A stretch of 17,469 nt of DNA from S144-45 sp015494035 (GTDB taxonomy: Bacteria; Pseudomonadota; Gammaproteobacteria; Xanthomonadales; Marinicellaceae). Positions 1-7,361 of this stretch are shown here, piece by piece. Numbering within the stretch: the stretch's first letter is position 1; each line of letters opens with the position of its first letter. Both the position numbers and the translations under genes were made by a program. The stretch spans positions 1-17,469 of the forward strand of contig JALUIX010000001.1 in assembly GCA_027057345.1 (NCBI GenBank). The letters run 5' to 3'. A model generated the notes under the pieces. That model was not told where the DNA came from. It saw nothing but the letters and a program-made list of their open reading frames with translations, and ran no database searches.

Positions 1-132
1 ATTTATAATCACCATATTCCGCAGAAAAACCTCGGCCACATCACGCCCGTTCAGGCACTTAAGTCCTGGCAGAAAAAACAACCGGAATTATTCAAAAAGA
101 AAGTTTATGATCAAGCGAGACCCGACATTTAG
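1..132 (+). CDS. C-terminal end of a DDE-type transposase (partial, 5' end outside window)
   Basis: An open frame runs in from the left edge and stops with TAG at 130-132, giving 43 residues. The visible peptide includes YNHHIPQKNLGHITPVQAL and WQKKQPELF. This is the usual tail of integrase-core (rve) transposases of the IS3/IS481 type, in which a short Pro/His-rich stretch and the 'TPVQAL..WQ...PELF' pattern follow the last catalytic acid. The catalytic DDE residues and the start lie outside the window, so I cannot tell whether the element is intact. It is inferred to be an insertion that has landed upstream of the initiator tRNA gene. The exact IS family is uncertain. Confidence 0.72.
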   Translation: MYNHHIPQKNLGHITPVQALKSWQKKQPELFKKKVYDQARPDI

Positions 133-270
133 TTTACAAAAATTCTCTACTTCTGACCCCGCTTATTTTTCGGGGGGATTACCGTATCCGGCGGAATTAG
201 ACCACTTCACCAAGGCGTGAAGGCGTGAAAATAAATTCGACGGGTTTCTGATCTTCGGGTGGTTTTAGCC
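133..270. other. Intergenic stretch between transposase end and tRNA promoter, probably containing the IS right end
   Basis: No gene is seen here. After the transposase stop there is a CCCCG/CGGGG inverted repeat (about 156-174), a plausible part of the insertion sequence's right terminus. The left end lies outside the window, so the boundary cannot be set. At 212-227 the octamer AAGGCGTG occurs twice in tandem, and CTTCAC/GTGAAG (205-222) can pair over it. Confidence 0.35.
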
Positions 271-299
271 TTGCTTTTTAAAAACGCAGTGGTTAAAAT
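271..299 (+). promoter_or_regulatory. Sigma-70 promoter of the initiator tRNA / rimP-nusA cluster
   Basis: TTGCTT (271-276), a 17-bp spacer and TAAAAT (294-299) make a sigma-70 type promoter ending 14 bp before the tRNA. The bases after the -10 (GCACGCC) are GC-rich, a discriminator typical of stable-RNA promoters under stringent control. Transcription would start near 306. The spacing and position are good; the -35 is imperfect. Confidence 0.55.
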
Positions 300-313
300 G
301 CACGCCTTGTTGA

Positions 314-390
314 TGCGGGGTGGAGCAGTTTGGCAGCTCGTCGGGCTCATAACCCGAAGGTCGCAGGTTCAAATCCTGCCCCCGCTACCA
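314..390 (+). tRNA. Initiator tRNA-Met (fMet), anticodon CAT
   Basis: The 77-nt gene has an encoded CCA end. The anticodon CAT is at 348-350, in a loop closed by three consecutive G-C pairs (GGG/CCC), the hallmark of initiator tRNA. The first base (T314) and position 72 (T386) cannot form a Watson-Crick pair. Initiators keep 1:72 unpaired so that formylase recognises them and EF-Tu does not. Most bacterial initiators have C1/A72, so the T/T pair is a variant of the same signal. An initiator tRNA directly before rimP-nusA-infB matches the metY position in E. coli, and it is functionally apt because IF2 binds this tRNA. Confidence 0.96.
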
Positions 391-455
391 CATTGACCAA
401 ATCTCGGCGGCTGGTCCCCGAGTTTGGAACAAAGCCTCAGAAATGGCACAAGAAG

Positions 456-480
456 AAGGCTCCAGTGTGGGCCTTTTTTT
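456..480 (+). terminator. Intrinsic terminator between tRNA-fMet and rimP
   Basis: The stem AAGGCTC (456-462) pairs with GGGCCTT (469-475), with one G-U pair, over a CAGTGT loop. A run of seven T follows (474-480). It should end part of the tRNA transcript and leave read-through into rimP, or make rimP depend on its own promoter. Confidence 0.8.
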
Positions 481-482
481 AT

Positions 483-491
483 TGGTAAAAT
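483..491 (+). promoter_or_regulatory. Possible extended -10 promoter for rimP
   Basis: TGG-TAAAAT (483-491) fits an extended -10 (TGnTATAAT type) directly after the terminator and 18 bp before the rimP start. No convincing -35 lies 16-18 bp upstream, because the terminator occupies that position. It would give a very short leader. Low confidence. Confidence 0.28.
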
Positions 492-509
492 AATCGCAGC
501 GAAAACCGC

Positions 510-959
510 ATGAAAACAGAACAGTTGGCCGCCTTGTTGCAGCCTGTCATTGAAGACCTGGGCTTTCAGCTCTGGGGGCTGGAATACCTGCCTCGCAAGG
601 GCGATGCCCTGTTGCGCATCTATATTGATCACGACAACGGCATTTCCGTGGACGATTGCGCCACGGTCAGCCACGAAGTGTCCGGTGTGCTGGAAGTGGA
701 AGACCCGATCAAATCCGCCTATACGCTGGAAGTGTCCTCGCCGGGCATGGATCGCACCTTGTTCAGCGCGAATCAGTTCGCGCAGTTTCTGGGCGAAGAC
801 GCGCGCGTGACGGTGGCGCAGCCCATTGAAGGGCAACGCAAGTTCCGCGGTCGCATCCTGTCGGTGGACGGGGACGATATCACGCTGCAAACCGACCAGA
901 ATCCGGTCACTATCGAGTTTGGCAATGTCATGAAAGCCAAGCTGGATCCCAAATTTTAA
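510..959 (+). CDS. rimP: Ribosome maturation factor RimP
   Basis: RimP (149 aa, the usual family length) binds the 30S precursor and helps maturation of the 3' domain around S19 and S12. The N-terminal alpha/beta domain carries the family signature RIYIDHDNGISVDDCATVS (about residues 36-54), then VEDPI and LEVSSPGMDRTLF (about 73-85). A C-terminal SH3-like domain (about 92-149) ends in AKLDPKF. No clear Shine-Dalgarno precedes the ATG at 510, but this start aligns with the family N-terminus. It is the first gene of the nusA cluster; nusA starts 12 bp after its stop. Confidence 0.97.
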   Translation: MKTEQLAALLQPVIEDLGFQLWGLEYLPRKGDALLRIYIDHDNGISVDDCATVSHEVSGVLEVEDPIKSAYTLEVSSPGMDRTLFSANQFAQFLGEDARVTVAQPIEGQRKFRGRILSVDGDDITLQTDQNPVTIEFGNVMKAKLDPKF

Positions 960-971
960 CGGAGTAGTCCG

Positions 972-2456
972 ATGAGTAAAGAAATCATCTACGTGGCAGA
1001 AGCCGTGTCCAATGAAAAGGGCGTGGACAAGGACGTCATTTTCGAAGCCGTGGAAAGCGCGCTGGCTTCGGCCACCCGCAAGATTCGCCGCCAGGACATG
1101 GACGTGCGGGTGGACATTGACCGCACCACCGGTGATTACGAAAGTTTTCGCCGCTGGGAAGTGGTGGAAAACGAGGACGAGATCGAAAACGAGGAGCGCC
1201 AAATCACACTGGAAGAAGCGCGCAAGAAAGACCCGGAAATTCAGGTGGGCGAGTTCATCGAAGAACCGCTGGAATCCATCGAATTCGGCCGCATTGCCGC
1301 CCAGACTGCCAAGCAGGTCATTTTGCAAAAGGTGCGTGAAGCCGAGCGTCAACAGGTGGTGGACGAGTACGAAAACCGTATCGGCGAAGTGCTGCACGGA
1401 CTGGTCAAGCGTTACGAGCGTGGCAATATCTTTCTGGATCTGGGCAATAACATCGAGGCCATCATTCCACGCGAACAGGCCATCCCGCGGGAAAACGTCC
1501 GGCGCGGTGACCGCTTGCGCGGCATGCTGTATGAAGTGAATCGCGAAAACCGTGGTCCCTTGTTGCGCCTGACGCGCGTCAGCCCCGAGTTTCTGATTGA
1601 ACTGTTCAAGGTAGAAGTGCCGGAAGTGGGCCAGGGCCTGATCGAAATCAAGGGCGCGGCGCGTGACCCGGGTTTTCGCGCCAAAGTGGCGGTGTTTTCG
1701 CACGATGCCAAGCTGGACCCCATCGGTGCCTGCGTGGGCATGCGCGGTTCCCGCGTGATGAGCGTCTCCAACGAACTGGGCGGCGAACGGATTGACATTA
1801 TCCTTTGGGACGAAAACCCGGCCCAGTTTGTGATCAATGCCATGAGCCCGGCGGAAATCGAGAAAATTGTGGTGGACGAGGAAAACAAGTCCATCGACGT
1901 GGCCGTGGCCGAAGATCAGCTCTCCCAGGCCATTGGTCGAGGTGGACAAAACGTGCGCCTGGCCAGTGAACTCACTGGCTGGAACATCAACGTGATGACC
2001 CTGGAACAGGCGGAAGAAAAAAGCGAAGCCGAAGCCCAGCAGTTTGTGCAAAACTTTGTGCAGCAGCTGGACGTGGACGAAGACCTGGCCAGCGTACTGG
2101 TGGCCGAGGACTTTACCACCATCGAGGAAATCGCCTACGTGCCCGAAGCCGAACTGCTCAAGATTGAAGAATTTGACGAAGAGGTGGTGCAGGAATTGCG
2201 CCAGCGCGCCCGTGACGCCTTGCTGACGCAACTGATTGCCAGCGAAGAAGAGGTGGAAAAACACAAGCCGGCCGATGACCTGCTGAGCCTGGAAGGCATG
2301 GACGAAAAACTGGCTTATCAATTGGCGGCCAAGGGCATTGAATCACGAGACGACCTGGCCGAACTGGCGGTGGATGAACTGACCGAAATCAGCGACCTGG
2401 ATGAAGAAAAGGCCGGCGAACTGATTATGCAGGCCCGCCAGCACTGGTTTGAATAA
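972..2456 (+). CDS. nusA: Transcription termination/antitermination factor NusA
   Basis: NusA (494 aa) binds RNA polymerase near the RNA exit channel and promotes pausing, intrinsic termination and N- or rrn-type antitermination. Domains in order are the polymerase-binding N-terminal domain (about 1-125), S1 (about 135-200), KH1 (about 230-300), KH2 with the GRGG loop at 322-325, and two acidic helix-hairpin repeats (AR1 about 365-415, AR2 about 440-494). The two repeats are typical of proteobacterial NusA; AR2 is the autoinhibitory part that contacts the alpha-subunit CTD. GGAG (961-964) lies 7 bp before the ATG. It sits between rimP and infB, its conserved place. Confidence 0.98.
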   Translation: MSKEIIYVAEAVSNEKGVDKDVIFEAVESALASATRKIRRQDMDVRVDIDRTTGDYESFRRWEVVENEDEIENEERQITLEEARKKDPEIQVGEFIEEPLESIEFGRIAAQTAKQVILQKVREAERQQVVDEYENRIGEVLHGLVKRYERGNIFLDLGNNIEAIIPREQAIPRENVRRGDRLRGMLYEVNRENRGPLLRLTRVSPEFLIELFKVEVPEVGQGLIEIKGAARDPGFRAKVAVFSHDAKLDPIGACVGMRGSRVMSVSNELGGERIDIILWDENPAQFVINAMSPAEIEKIVVDEENKSIDVAVAEDQLSQAIGRGGQNVRLASELTGWNINVMTLEQAEEKSEAEAQQFVQNFVQQLDVDEDLASVLVAEDFTTIEEIAYVPEAELLKIEEFDEEVVQELRQRARDALLTQLIASEEEVEKHKPADDLLSLEGMDEKLAYQLAAKGIESRDDLAELAVDELTEISDLDEEKAGELIMQARQHWFE

Positions 2457-2523
2457 GCGGGTGTGACCCGAACGCCACCACCGCAAAAATAACGTAGAAG
2501 CAGGACACCCAAGAGAGGCAAGC

Positions 2524-5073
2524 ATGTCTGAAATAACCGTAAAACAAATGGCCGAAGTGCTGCATGTGCCAGTGGAAACACTGCTGGAACAGCTCAAGGA
2601 TGCCGGCATCAAAATCACCGACGAAGACGCCTCTATCAGCAATGATGACAAGCGTAAATTGCTGGATTACCTGCGCAGCAGCCATGGCAAGGACAAGAAA
2701 AACCTGGCGCCAAAGAAAAAGGTCGTGCTCAAGCGCAAAACCACTGGCACCCTGAAGGTGTCCAGCGGCACTGGCGCGCGTTCCAAGACCAAGACCGTCA
2801 ACGTCGAAATCAAGAAAAAGAGAAAGCTGGTGACCGAGCCGGCTCAAATCGATGACGAGATTGAACGCGATCGCCAGGAAGCCATTCGCATTCTGGAAGA
2901 AACCAAACGCAAGCGTGAAGAAGAGGAACGCCAGCGGCGCGAAGCCGAAGAAGCCCGCAAGCGGGCCGAAGAGGAAGCGCGCCTGAAAGCCCAGGAAGAA
3001 GCGCGCAAGAAACAGGCTGGCAGTCAGGACGAACAAGCCCGCCGGGAAGCCGAGCTGGCCGAAGAGCGCGCGCGCCTGGAAGAGGAGCGTCGCAAGGAAG
3101 AAGAAGCCCAGCAGAAAATGCTGGAAGAACAGAAACGCATGGCCAAGGCCAAGGAAGCCAAGGCCGCAGCGAAAAAGAACAAGGGCAAGAAAGCCGGGCC
3201 GAAAACCCGATTCGGGCGCAAGCAGCTACACGTGGATGCTTCCCGTCGTCGCGAAGCCGCCCACGATTTACGCGCCGACAAGCACGCCTTTGCCAAACCC
3301 ACTGCACCGGTTATCAAGACCGTGGCGGTGCCGGCCGAAGGCATCAGCGTGGGTGACCTGGCCAAGGCCATGGCCGTCAAGTCTGCCGAAGTTATCAAAA
3401 CCCTGATGCAAATGGGGATGATGGTGACCATCAACCAGATTCTGGACCAGGAGACCGCCATTCTCGTCATCGAAGAAATGGGCCACAAGGCGGTGGAGGC
3501 CAAGGAGGAAACCATCGAAGATCAGCTCAAGGAAGAAGTGCTGAATGCCGAAGAAGAAGGCGAGCCGCGTGCGCCGGTTGTTACCATCATGGGTCATGTG
3601 GATCACGGCAAGACCTCCTTGCTGGACTACATCCGCCATTCCAAGATTGCCGCGGGTGAAGCCGGTGGCATCACCCAGCACATTGGTGCCTATCACGTGG
3701 AAACCGAGAACGGCAAAATCACCTTTCTGGACACGCCGGGGCACGCCGCCTTTACGGCCATGCGCGCCCGTGGCGCCCAGGTGACTGACATTGCCATTAT
3801 TGTGGTGGCCGCCAATGACGGCGTGAAACCGCAAACCATTGAAGCGGTGGAACACGCCAAGGCCGCCGGTGTGCCTATTATTGTTGCGGTCAACAAGATT
3901 GACCTGGAAGAGGCCGACCCTGATCGGGTCAAACAGGAGCTGAGCAAATACGAAGTCATTCCCGAAGACTGGGGTGGCGACACCATCTTTGTGCCGGTTT
4001 CGGCCAAGACCGGGCAGGGCGTGGATGAGCTACTGGAAGCCATTTCCCTGCAGGCGGAAATGATGGAGCTGAAAGCCGTCAAGGAAGGCCCGGCAGTGGG
4101 CGTGGTGGTGGAATCCAGCCTCGACAAGGGCCGCGGCCCGGTGGCCACCTTGCTGATCAAGAGCGGCACCTTGCACAAGGGCGACATGGTCCTGTGTGGC
4201 GAGCAGTTTGGTCGCGCGCGCCGCCTGCTGAATGAGCTGGGTGAAGAAGTCAAGGAAGCCGGCCCATCCATTCCGGTGCAAATGCTGGGTCTGTCCGGCG
4301 TGCCACAGGCCGGAGACGAATTCCTGGTGGTGAAAAATGAAAGCAAGGCGCGTGAAGCCGCTGCCGAACGGCGCGAAAAGGCGCGTCAGGAACGCTTACG
4401 CCGCCAGCAGGCCGCCAAACTGGAAAACCTCATGGCGCAGATGGGCAAGGAAGAAAAGCTGGTTGTCAATCTGCTCATCAAGGCCGATGTGCAAGGTTCC
4501 GTGGAAGCCCTGCGGGACTCGCTCACCAAGTTATCCAACGACGACGTGGAAGTGCGAGTGATTTCCTCTGGCGTGGGCGGCATCACCAATGCCGACGCGC
4601 AACTGGCGCTGGCGTCGGATGCCATCATTATCGGCTTTAACGTGCGTGCCGATGCCGTGGCCAGGGAAGTCATCAAGCAGAACGACATCGACCTGCACTA
4701 TTTCAGCATCATTTACGAAGCCATTGACCGCGTCAAGGAAGCCATCACCGGCATTTTGGGCACCGAAATCCAGGAAAACATCATTGGCCTGGCCGAAGTC
4801 AAGGACGTGTTCCGCTCCTCCAAGTTCGGCTCCGTGGCCGGTTGCATTGTCACCGAGGGCGTAATCAAACGCGCCAACCCAATCCGTGTCCTGCGTGATG
4901 ACGTGGTGATCTTTGAGGGCGAACTGGAATCCCTGCGACGTCACAAGGACGACGTCAACGAAGTCACCGCCGGCACCGAATGCGGCATTGGCGTGAAAGG
5001 CTATGACAACATCAAGAAGGGCGACCAGATTGAATGTTACGAGCGTATCGAAGTGCAGCGCACACTGGACTAA
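2524..5073 (+). CDS. infB: Translation initiation factor IF-2
   Basis: IF2 is the GTPase that brings fMet-tRNA to the 30S subunit and drives subunit joining. The 849-aa protein has an IF2_N domain (1-52), a long charged Glu/Arg/Lys coiled segment (about 105-235), a second IF2_N-like domain (about 268-320) and the G domain. The G motifs are GHVDHGKT (357-364), DTPGH (403-407), NKID (457-460) and SAK (493-495). Domains II-IV follow, ending in the fMet-binding C2 barrel that includes GYDNIKKGDQIECYE. The effector motif GGITQHIGAY is present. GAGAGG (2513-2518) lies before the ATG. E. coli makes shorter isoforms from internal starts; I could not establish that here. Confidence 0.98.
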   Translation: MSEITVKQMAEVLHVPVETLLEQLKDAGIKITDEDASISNDDKRKLLDYLRSSHGKDKKNLAPKKKVVLKRKTTGTLKVSSGTGARSKTKTVNVEIKKKRKLVTEPAQIDDEIERDRQEAIRILEETKRKREEEERQRREAEEARKRAEEEARLKAQEEARKKQAGSQDEQARREAELAEERARLEEERRKEEEAQQKMLEEQKRMAKAKEAKAAAKKNKGKKAGPKTRFGRKQLHVDASRRREAAHDLRADKHAFAKPTAPVIKTVAVPAEGISVGDLAKAMAVKSAEVIKTLMQMGMMVTINQILDQETAILVIEEMGHKAVEAKEETIEDQLKEEVLNAEEEGEPRAPVVTIMGHVDHGKTSLLDYIRHSKIAAGEAGGITQHIGAYHVETENGKITFLDTPGHAAFTAMRARGAQVTDIAIIVVAANDGVKPQTIEAVEHAKAAGVPIIVAVNKIDLEEADPDRVKQELSKYEVIPEDWGGDTIFVPVSAKTGQGVDELLEAISLQAEMMELKAVKEGPAVGVVVESSLDKGRGPVATLLIKSGTLHKGDMVLCGEQFGRARRLLNELGEEVKEAGPSIPVQMLGLSGVPQAGDEFLVVKNESKAREAAAERREKARQERLRRQQAAKLENLMAQMGKEEKLVVNLLIKADVQGSVEALRDSLTKLSNDDVEVRVISSGVGGITNADAQLALASDAIIIGFNVRADAVAREVIKQNDIDLHYFSIIYEAIDRVKEAITGILGTEIQENIIGLAEVKDVFRSSKFGSVAGCIVTEGVIKRANPIRVLRDDVVIFEGELESLRRHKDDVNEVTAGTECGIGVKGYDNIKKGDQIECYERIEVQRTLD

Positions 5074-5083
5074 GGAGGCAGTA

Positions 5084-5494
5084 ATGCGACGTGAATTTAC
5101 CCGCAGTGACCGCCTCTCGGCGCAGATCCGCCGCGTGCTGGGCACAGCCATTCGCCAGCTGCAGGAAGAAGGCCTGATGCACGTGGCCGTGTCGGACGTG
5201 GAAGTCACGCGTGACTTGTCCCTGGCCCGGGTGTACATCAACGTGCTGGACCCGACCAAAAGCCAGGCAATTCTCAGGCAGCTCAAGGATAACGCCGGTC
5301 GCCTGCGCAAGGCCATCGCCCAGGACATACGCGCCCGTCGTATTCCCGAACTGCGGTTTATCTATGACGACTCGCTGGAACGTGGCAAGCACCTGGAGTC
5401 TCTGATTGAACACGCCCGGGCCACGGACAAGCAGCGCCGTGATGAAGACGCGGACGATGACGGGCATGCGGACGCTGATAGCCCAGTGTCCTGA
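5084..5494 (+). CDS. rbfA: 30S ribosome-binding factor RbfA
   Basis: RbfA is a KH-fold protein that binds pre-30S at the 5' helix of 16S rRNA and is needed for cold adaptation. The 136-aa product begins MRREFTRSDRLSAQIRRVL, has VSDVEVTRDLSLARVYINVL in the core and RRIPELRFIYDDSLERG near the C-terminus, all family hallmarks. The tail after about 118 is Asp/Arg-rich and probably disordered. The start at 5084 is fixed by a strong AAGGAGG (5072-5078) that overlaps the infB TAA stop (5071-5073). The frame is open further upstream inside infB, but that part has no RbfA similarity. The 10-bp spacing suggests translational coupling to infB. Confidence 0.97.
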   Translation: MRREFTRSDRLSAQIRRVLGTAIRQLQEEGLMHVAVSDVEVTRDLSLARVYINVLDPTKSQAILRQLKDNAGRLRKAIAQDIRARRIPELRFIYDDSLERGKHLESLIEHARATDKQRRDEDADDDGHADADSPVS

Positions 5495-5533
5495 ACGGTG
5501 CCCTGAGCGGTCCAATGGATTTACCCGAATGAA

Positions 5534-5563
5534 GCCTGACGCCCGTTTCCGCGTCGGGCTTTT
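5534..5563 (+). terminator. Intrinsic terminator between rbfA and truB
   Basis: GCCTGACGC (5534-5542) pairs with GCGTCGGGC (5551-5559), with one U-G pair, over an 8-nt loop. TTTT then C follows. The T run is short, so partial termination is more likely than a full stop. It may lower truB output relative to rbfA. Confidence 0.65.
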
Positions 5564-5641
5564 CTGTGCCGGTTACATGGCTTTTGACAGCACAAGACGC
5601 CTGAAATGCCGGCCAACCCGTTCTTGCACGGATTCACGCCC

Positions 5642-6592
5642 ATGAGCCGAACACCCGATCACACCCGCGCCGAAAAGCGCCGTTGGCAGGAGGTGCATGG
5701 TCTGTTGTTGCTGGACAAGCCCCAGGGCATGACTTCCAATCAGGCCTTGCAGCACGCCCGCCGCCAGTTGAATGCCGCCAAGGCCGGTCACACCGGCAGC
5801 CTCGATCCCATGGCCACCGGCCTGTTGCCCTGCTGCTTCGGTGATGCCACGCGCATTGCCCAGTACATGCTGGATTCGGACAAAACCTACGAGGCCACCA
5901 TGCACCTGGGCCGGGAAACCGACACTGGCGATGCCACTGGCAACACCGTCCGTGAATTGCCGGTGCCGGAACTGACCGGCGAGCACATTCTGGCTGCCTG
6001 CCAGACGCTGACCGGGCCCATCCAGCAGATTCCGCCCATGTATTCAGCCCTGCACCATCAGGGAAAGCGCCTGTACGAACTGGCGCGCGAGGGCATCGAA
6101 GTTAAACGCGAAGCGCGGTCAGTGACCATTCATCAATTTGAATTGTTGGCCATGCGTGGCAATGAACTGGATTTCCGCATCAGCGTCAGCAAGGGCACCT
6201 ACATTCGCACCTTGCTGGAAGACCTGGCAAAAGCCCTGGGTACCTGCGGCCACATGAGCCGCTTGCGCCGCACCCAGGTGGGCATGCTGCAGCCACCGCT
6301 GGTCACCCTGGACGAACTGGAAAAGGCCCCCAACCCGCACGCCTGCCTGTTGCCGCTGGATGACGCCTTGCAGGCATACCCCGAACTGTTGCTGACCGCA
6401 GAGCAGGCGCAAGCCCTGATTCACGGCAAACGCATCCTGCGGGAAGAAGAACCGGGCACCTATCGCCTGTATGACCCGGACGCCACCTTTATGGGGCTGG
6501 GCGAAGTCCTTAATGGCGGCCAGACGCGGGTGGTTCGGCTGTTTTTGAAAAGCTACGCCCAACAGAAGAAACTATCCCGGCAGGGCAACTAA
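5642..6592 (+). CDS. truB: tRNA pseudouridine(55) synthase TruB
   Basis: TruB converts U55 in the T-loop of tRNAs to pseudouridine and acts as a tRNA chaperone. With the ATG at 5642 the product is 316 aa, close to the 314 aa of E. coli. The catalytic motif GHTGSLDPMATGLLP places the nucleophile Asp at residue 55, preceded by GLLLLDKPQGMTS. Downstream, SKGTYIRTLLEDLAKALG and the C-terminal PUA-like domain are present. An earlier in-frame ATG at 5606 would add 12 residues with no family similarity. Neither start has a good ribosome site, so the exact start is uncertain. A MITE begins within 11 bp of the stop. Confidence 0.95.
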   Translation: MSRTPDHTRAEKRRWQEVHGLLLLDKPQGMTSNQALQHARRQLNAAKAGHTGSLDPMATGLLPCCFGDATRIAQYMLDSDKTYEATMHLGRETDTGDATGNTVRELPVPELTGEHILAACQTLTGPIQQIPPMYSALHHQGKRLYELAREGIEVKREARSVTIHQFELLAMRGNELDFRISVSKGTYIRTLLEDLAKALGTCGHMSRLRRTQVGMLQPPLVTLDELEKAPNPHACLLPLDDALQAYPELLLTAEQAQALIHGKRILREEEPGTYRLYDPDATFMGLGEVLNGGQTRVVRLFLKSYAQQKKLSRQGN

Positions 6593-6602
6593 AGTCGATT
6601 AA

Positions 6603-6764
6603 GGAAGCTTTGATTGAATCTGGCGCGAGCAGATTGTGTGTGAGAAATTGTTCAGCTCAAGGCGCAAACCGTACGCAATAGCAAGGCTATTGCGAAGGTT
6701 TGCAACACAGAAATGGACGATTTTACGCCACAAGATGCCGTGTCACGATTCGATCAGAGCTTCC
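6603..6764 (+). mobile_element. MITE copy 1 (IS5-like, non-autonomous, 162 bp)
   Basis: The ends are 18-bp inverted repeats: GGAAGCTTTGATTGAATC on the left, and GATTCGATCAGAGCTTCC on the right, whose complement is GGAAGCTCTGATCGAATC. TTAA flanks both sides (6599-6602 and 6765-6768), as a 4-bp target duplication would. The centre is CGCAATAGC-AAG-GCTATTGCG (6674-6694), exactly at the midpoint, and the arms pair imperfectly along the whole length. There is no open frame of note. It is about 90% identical by eye to copy 3, in the same orientation. It sits 10 bp after the truB stop and before the rpsO promoter region, so it would form a large hairpin at the 3' end of the truB transcript. Confidence 0.82.
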
Positions 6765-6825
6765 TTAAAAGGGTTCGGATAAGCCCGGCAGCGCCGAAAA
6801 AGCACCAAATCACCTGGCAAATCAA

Positions 6826-6854
6826 TTCCTTTCAGGCAGAACTCGGGTTAAAAT
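6826..6854 (+). promoter_or_regulatory. Candidate promoter of rpsO
   Basis: TAAAAT (6849-6854) is a good -10. The hexamer 17 bp upstream is TTCCTT (6826-6831), a poor -35. The position fits a promoter between the MITE and the rpsO leader hairpin, where rpsO has its own promoter in E. coli. Confidence 0.35.
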
Positions 6855-6887
6855 AGCGACCCTTGGCGAGGGGCCCGCTTGAAGTCG

Positions 6888-6934
6888 TGCCATGCCATTG
6901 CGCGCGCAACAGCCACGCAAGCGATGGCATGGCA
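6888..6934 (+). promoter_or_regulatory. Long hairpin in the rpsO mRNA leader
   Basis: TGCCATGCCAT (6888-6898) is perfectly complementary to ATGGCATGGCA (6924-6934). Inside it TTGCG (6898-6902) can pair in an alternative register with CGCAA (6916-6920). Outside it GAGG (6868-6871) can pair with CCTC (6938-6941). The hairpin ends 57 nt before the rpsO start. S15 represses its own mRNA through structured leaders in several bacteria, with different folds in different lineages. A regulatory role here is inferred. Confidence 0.5.
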
Positions 6935-6991
6935 GGACCTCAAGTCGTCTTCGCCGACATTCACTTAAGGTTTATTTTGGAGAAAACAGTC

Positions 6992-7258
6992 ATGTTGACT
7001 ACAGCAGAACGACAGGCAATCATCAACGATTACCAACGCGGTGAGAACGATACCGGATCCCCTGAAGTGCAGGTTGCCCTGCTCACAGCGCGGATTCAGT
7101 ACCTGACTGACCATTTCAAGACCCACAAGAAAGACCTGCACTCCCGCCGTGGTTTGCTGAAGCTGGTTAACCAGCGCCGCAAACTGCTCAGCTACCTGAA
7201 AAAGAAAGATGAGCAGCGGTATAAGGACTTGATCAAGCGTCTTGGCTTGCGTCGTTAA
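6992..7258 (+). CDS. rpsO: 30S ribosomal protein S15
   Basis: S15 is a primary 16S rRNA-binding protein that organises the platform of the 30S subunit and forms a bridge to the 50S. The 88-aa product matches the family along its length, with GENDTGSPEVQVALLTARI (helix 1/2) and HKKDLHSRRGLLKLVNQRRKLLSYLK, the HSRRGL part being the rRNA-contact region. It ends LIKRLGLRR. GGAG (6979-6982) lies 9 bp before the ATG. The frame is open upstream to 6863, but that region is the leader hairpin and is not coding. It precedes pnp, as in most proteobacteria. Confidence 0.98.
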   Translation: MLTTAERQAIINDYQRGENDTGSPEVQVALLTARIQYLTDHFKTHKKDLHSRRGLLKLVNQRRKLLSYLKKKDEQRYKDLIKRLGLRR

Positions 7259-7316
7259 TCGATGAAAAAGCCTTGTCTGCAAAAGACAGGACAAGCCGGC
7301 AGGGTAACCTCCGGTG

Positions 7317-7361
7317 GCGGCGCAAGCCGCTGAATCAAAGGCGGCACCTTGCCGCCTTTGA
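7317..7361 (+). promoter_or_regulatory. Double hairpin in the rpsO-pnp spacer (candidate RNase III / PNPase autoregulatory site)
   Basis: Two stems lie side by side. The first is GCGGC-GCAA-GCCGC (7317-7330), which closes a GNRA tetraloop. The second is TCAAAGGCGGC-ACCTT-GCCGCCTTTGA (7335-7361), a perfect 11-bp stem. No T run follows either, so they are not intrinsic terminators. In E. coli RNase III cuts a stem in this spacer and PNPase then represses its own translation; the same arrangement is inferred here. Confidence 0.5.

Noticed and set aside
369..2321. A 650-codon open frame on the minus strand, antisense to rimP and nusA
   Set aside because: Its sequence is low-complexity (His/Phe/Leu/Gly/Gln-rich), the usual mirror of a GC-biased gene on the other strand. 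The plus strand encodes unmistakable RimP and NusA.
4531..5328. A 265-codon minus-strand frame over the end of infB and rbfA
   Set aside because: It is a mirror of infB/rbfA codon bias with no ribosome site or family motif.
5584..5612. TTGACA before truB as a promoter
   Set aside because: The sequence 16-18 bp downstream is GC-rich with no -10 resemblance.
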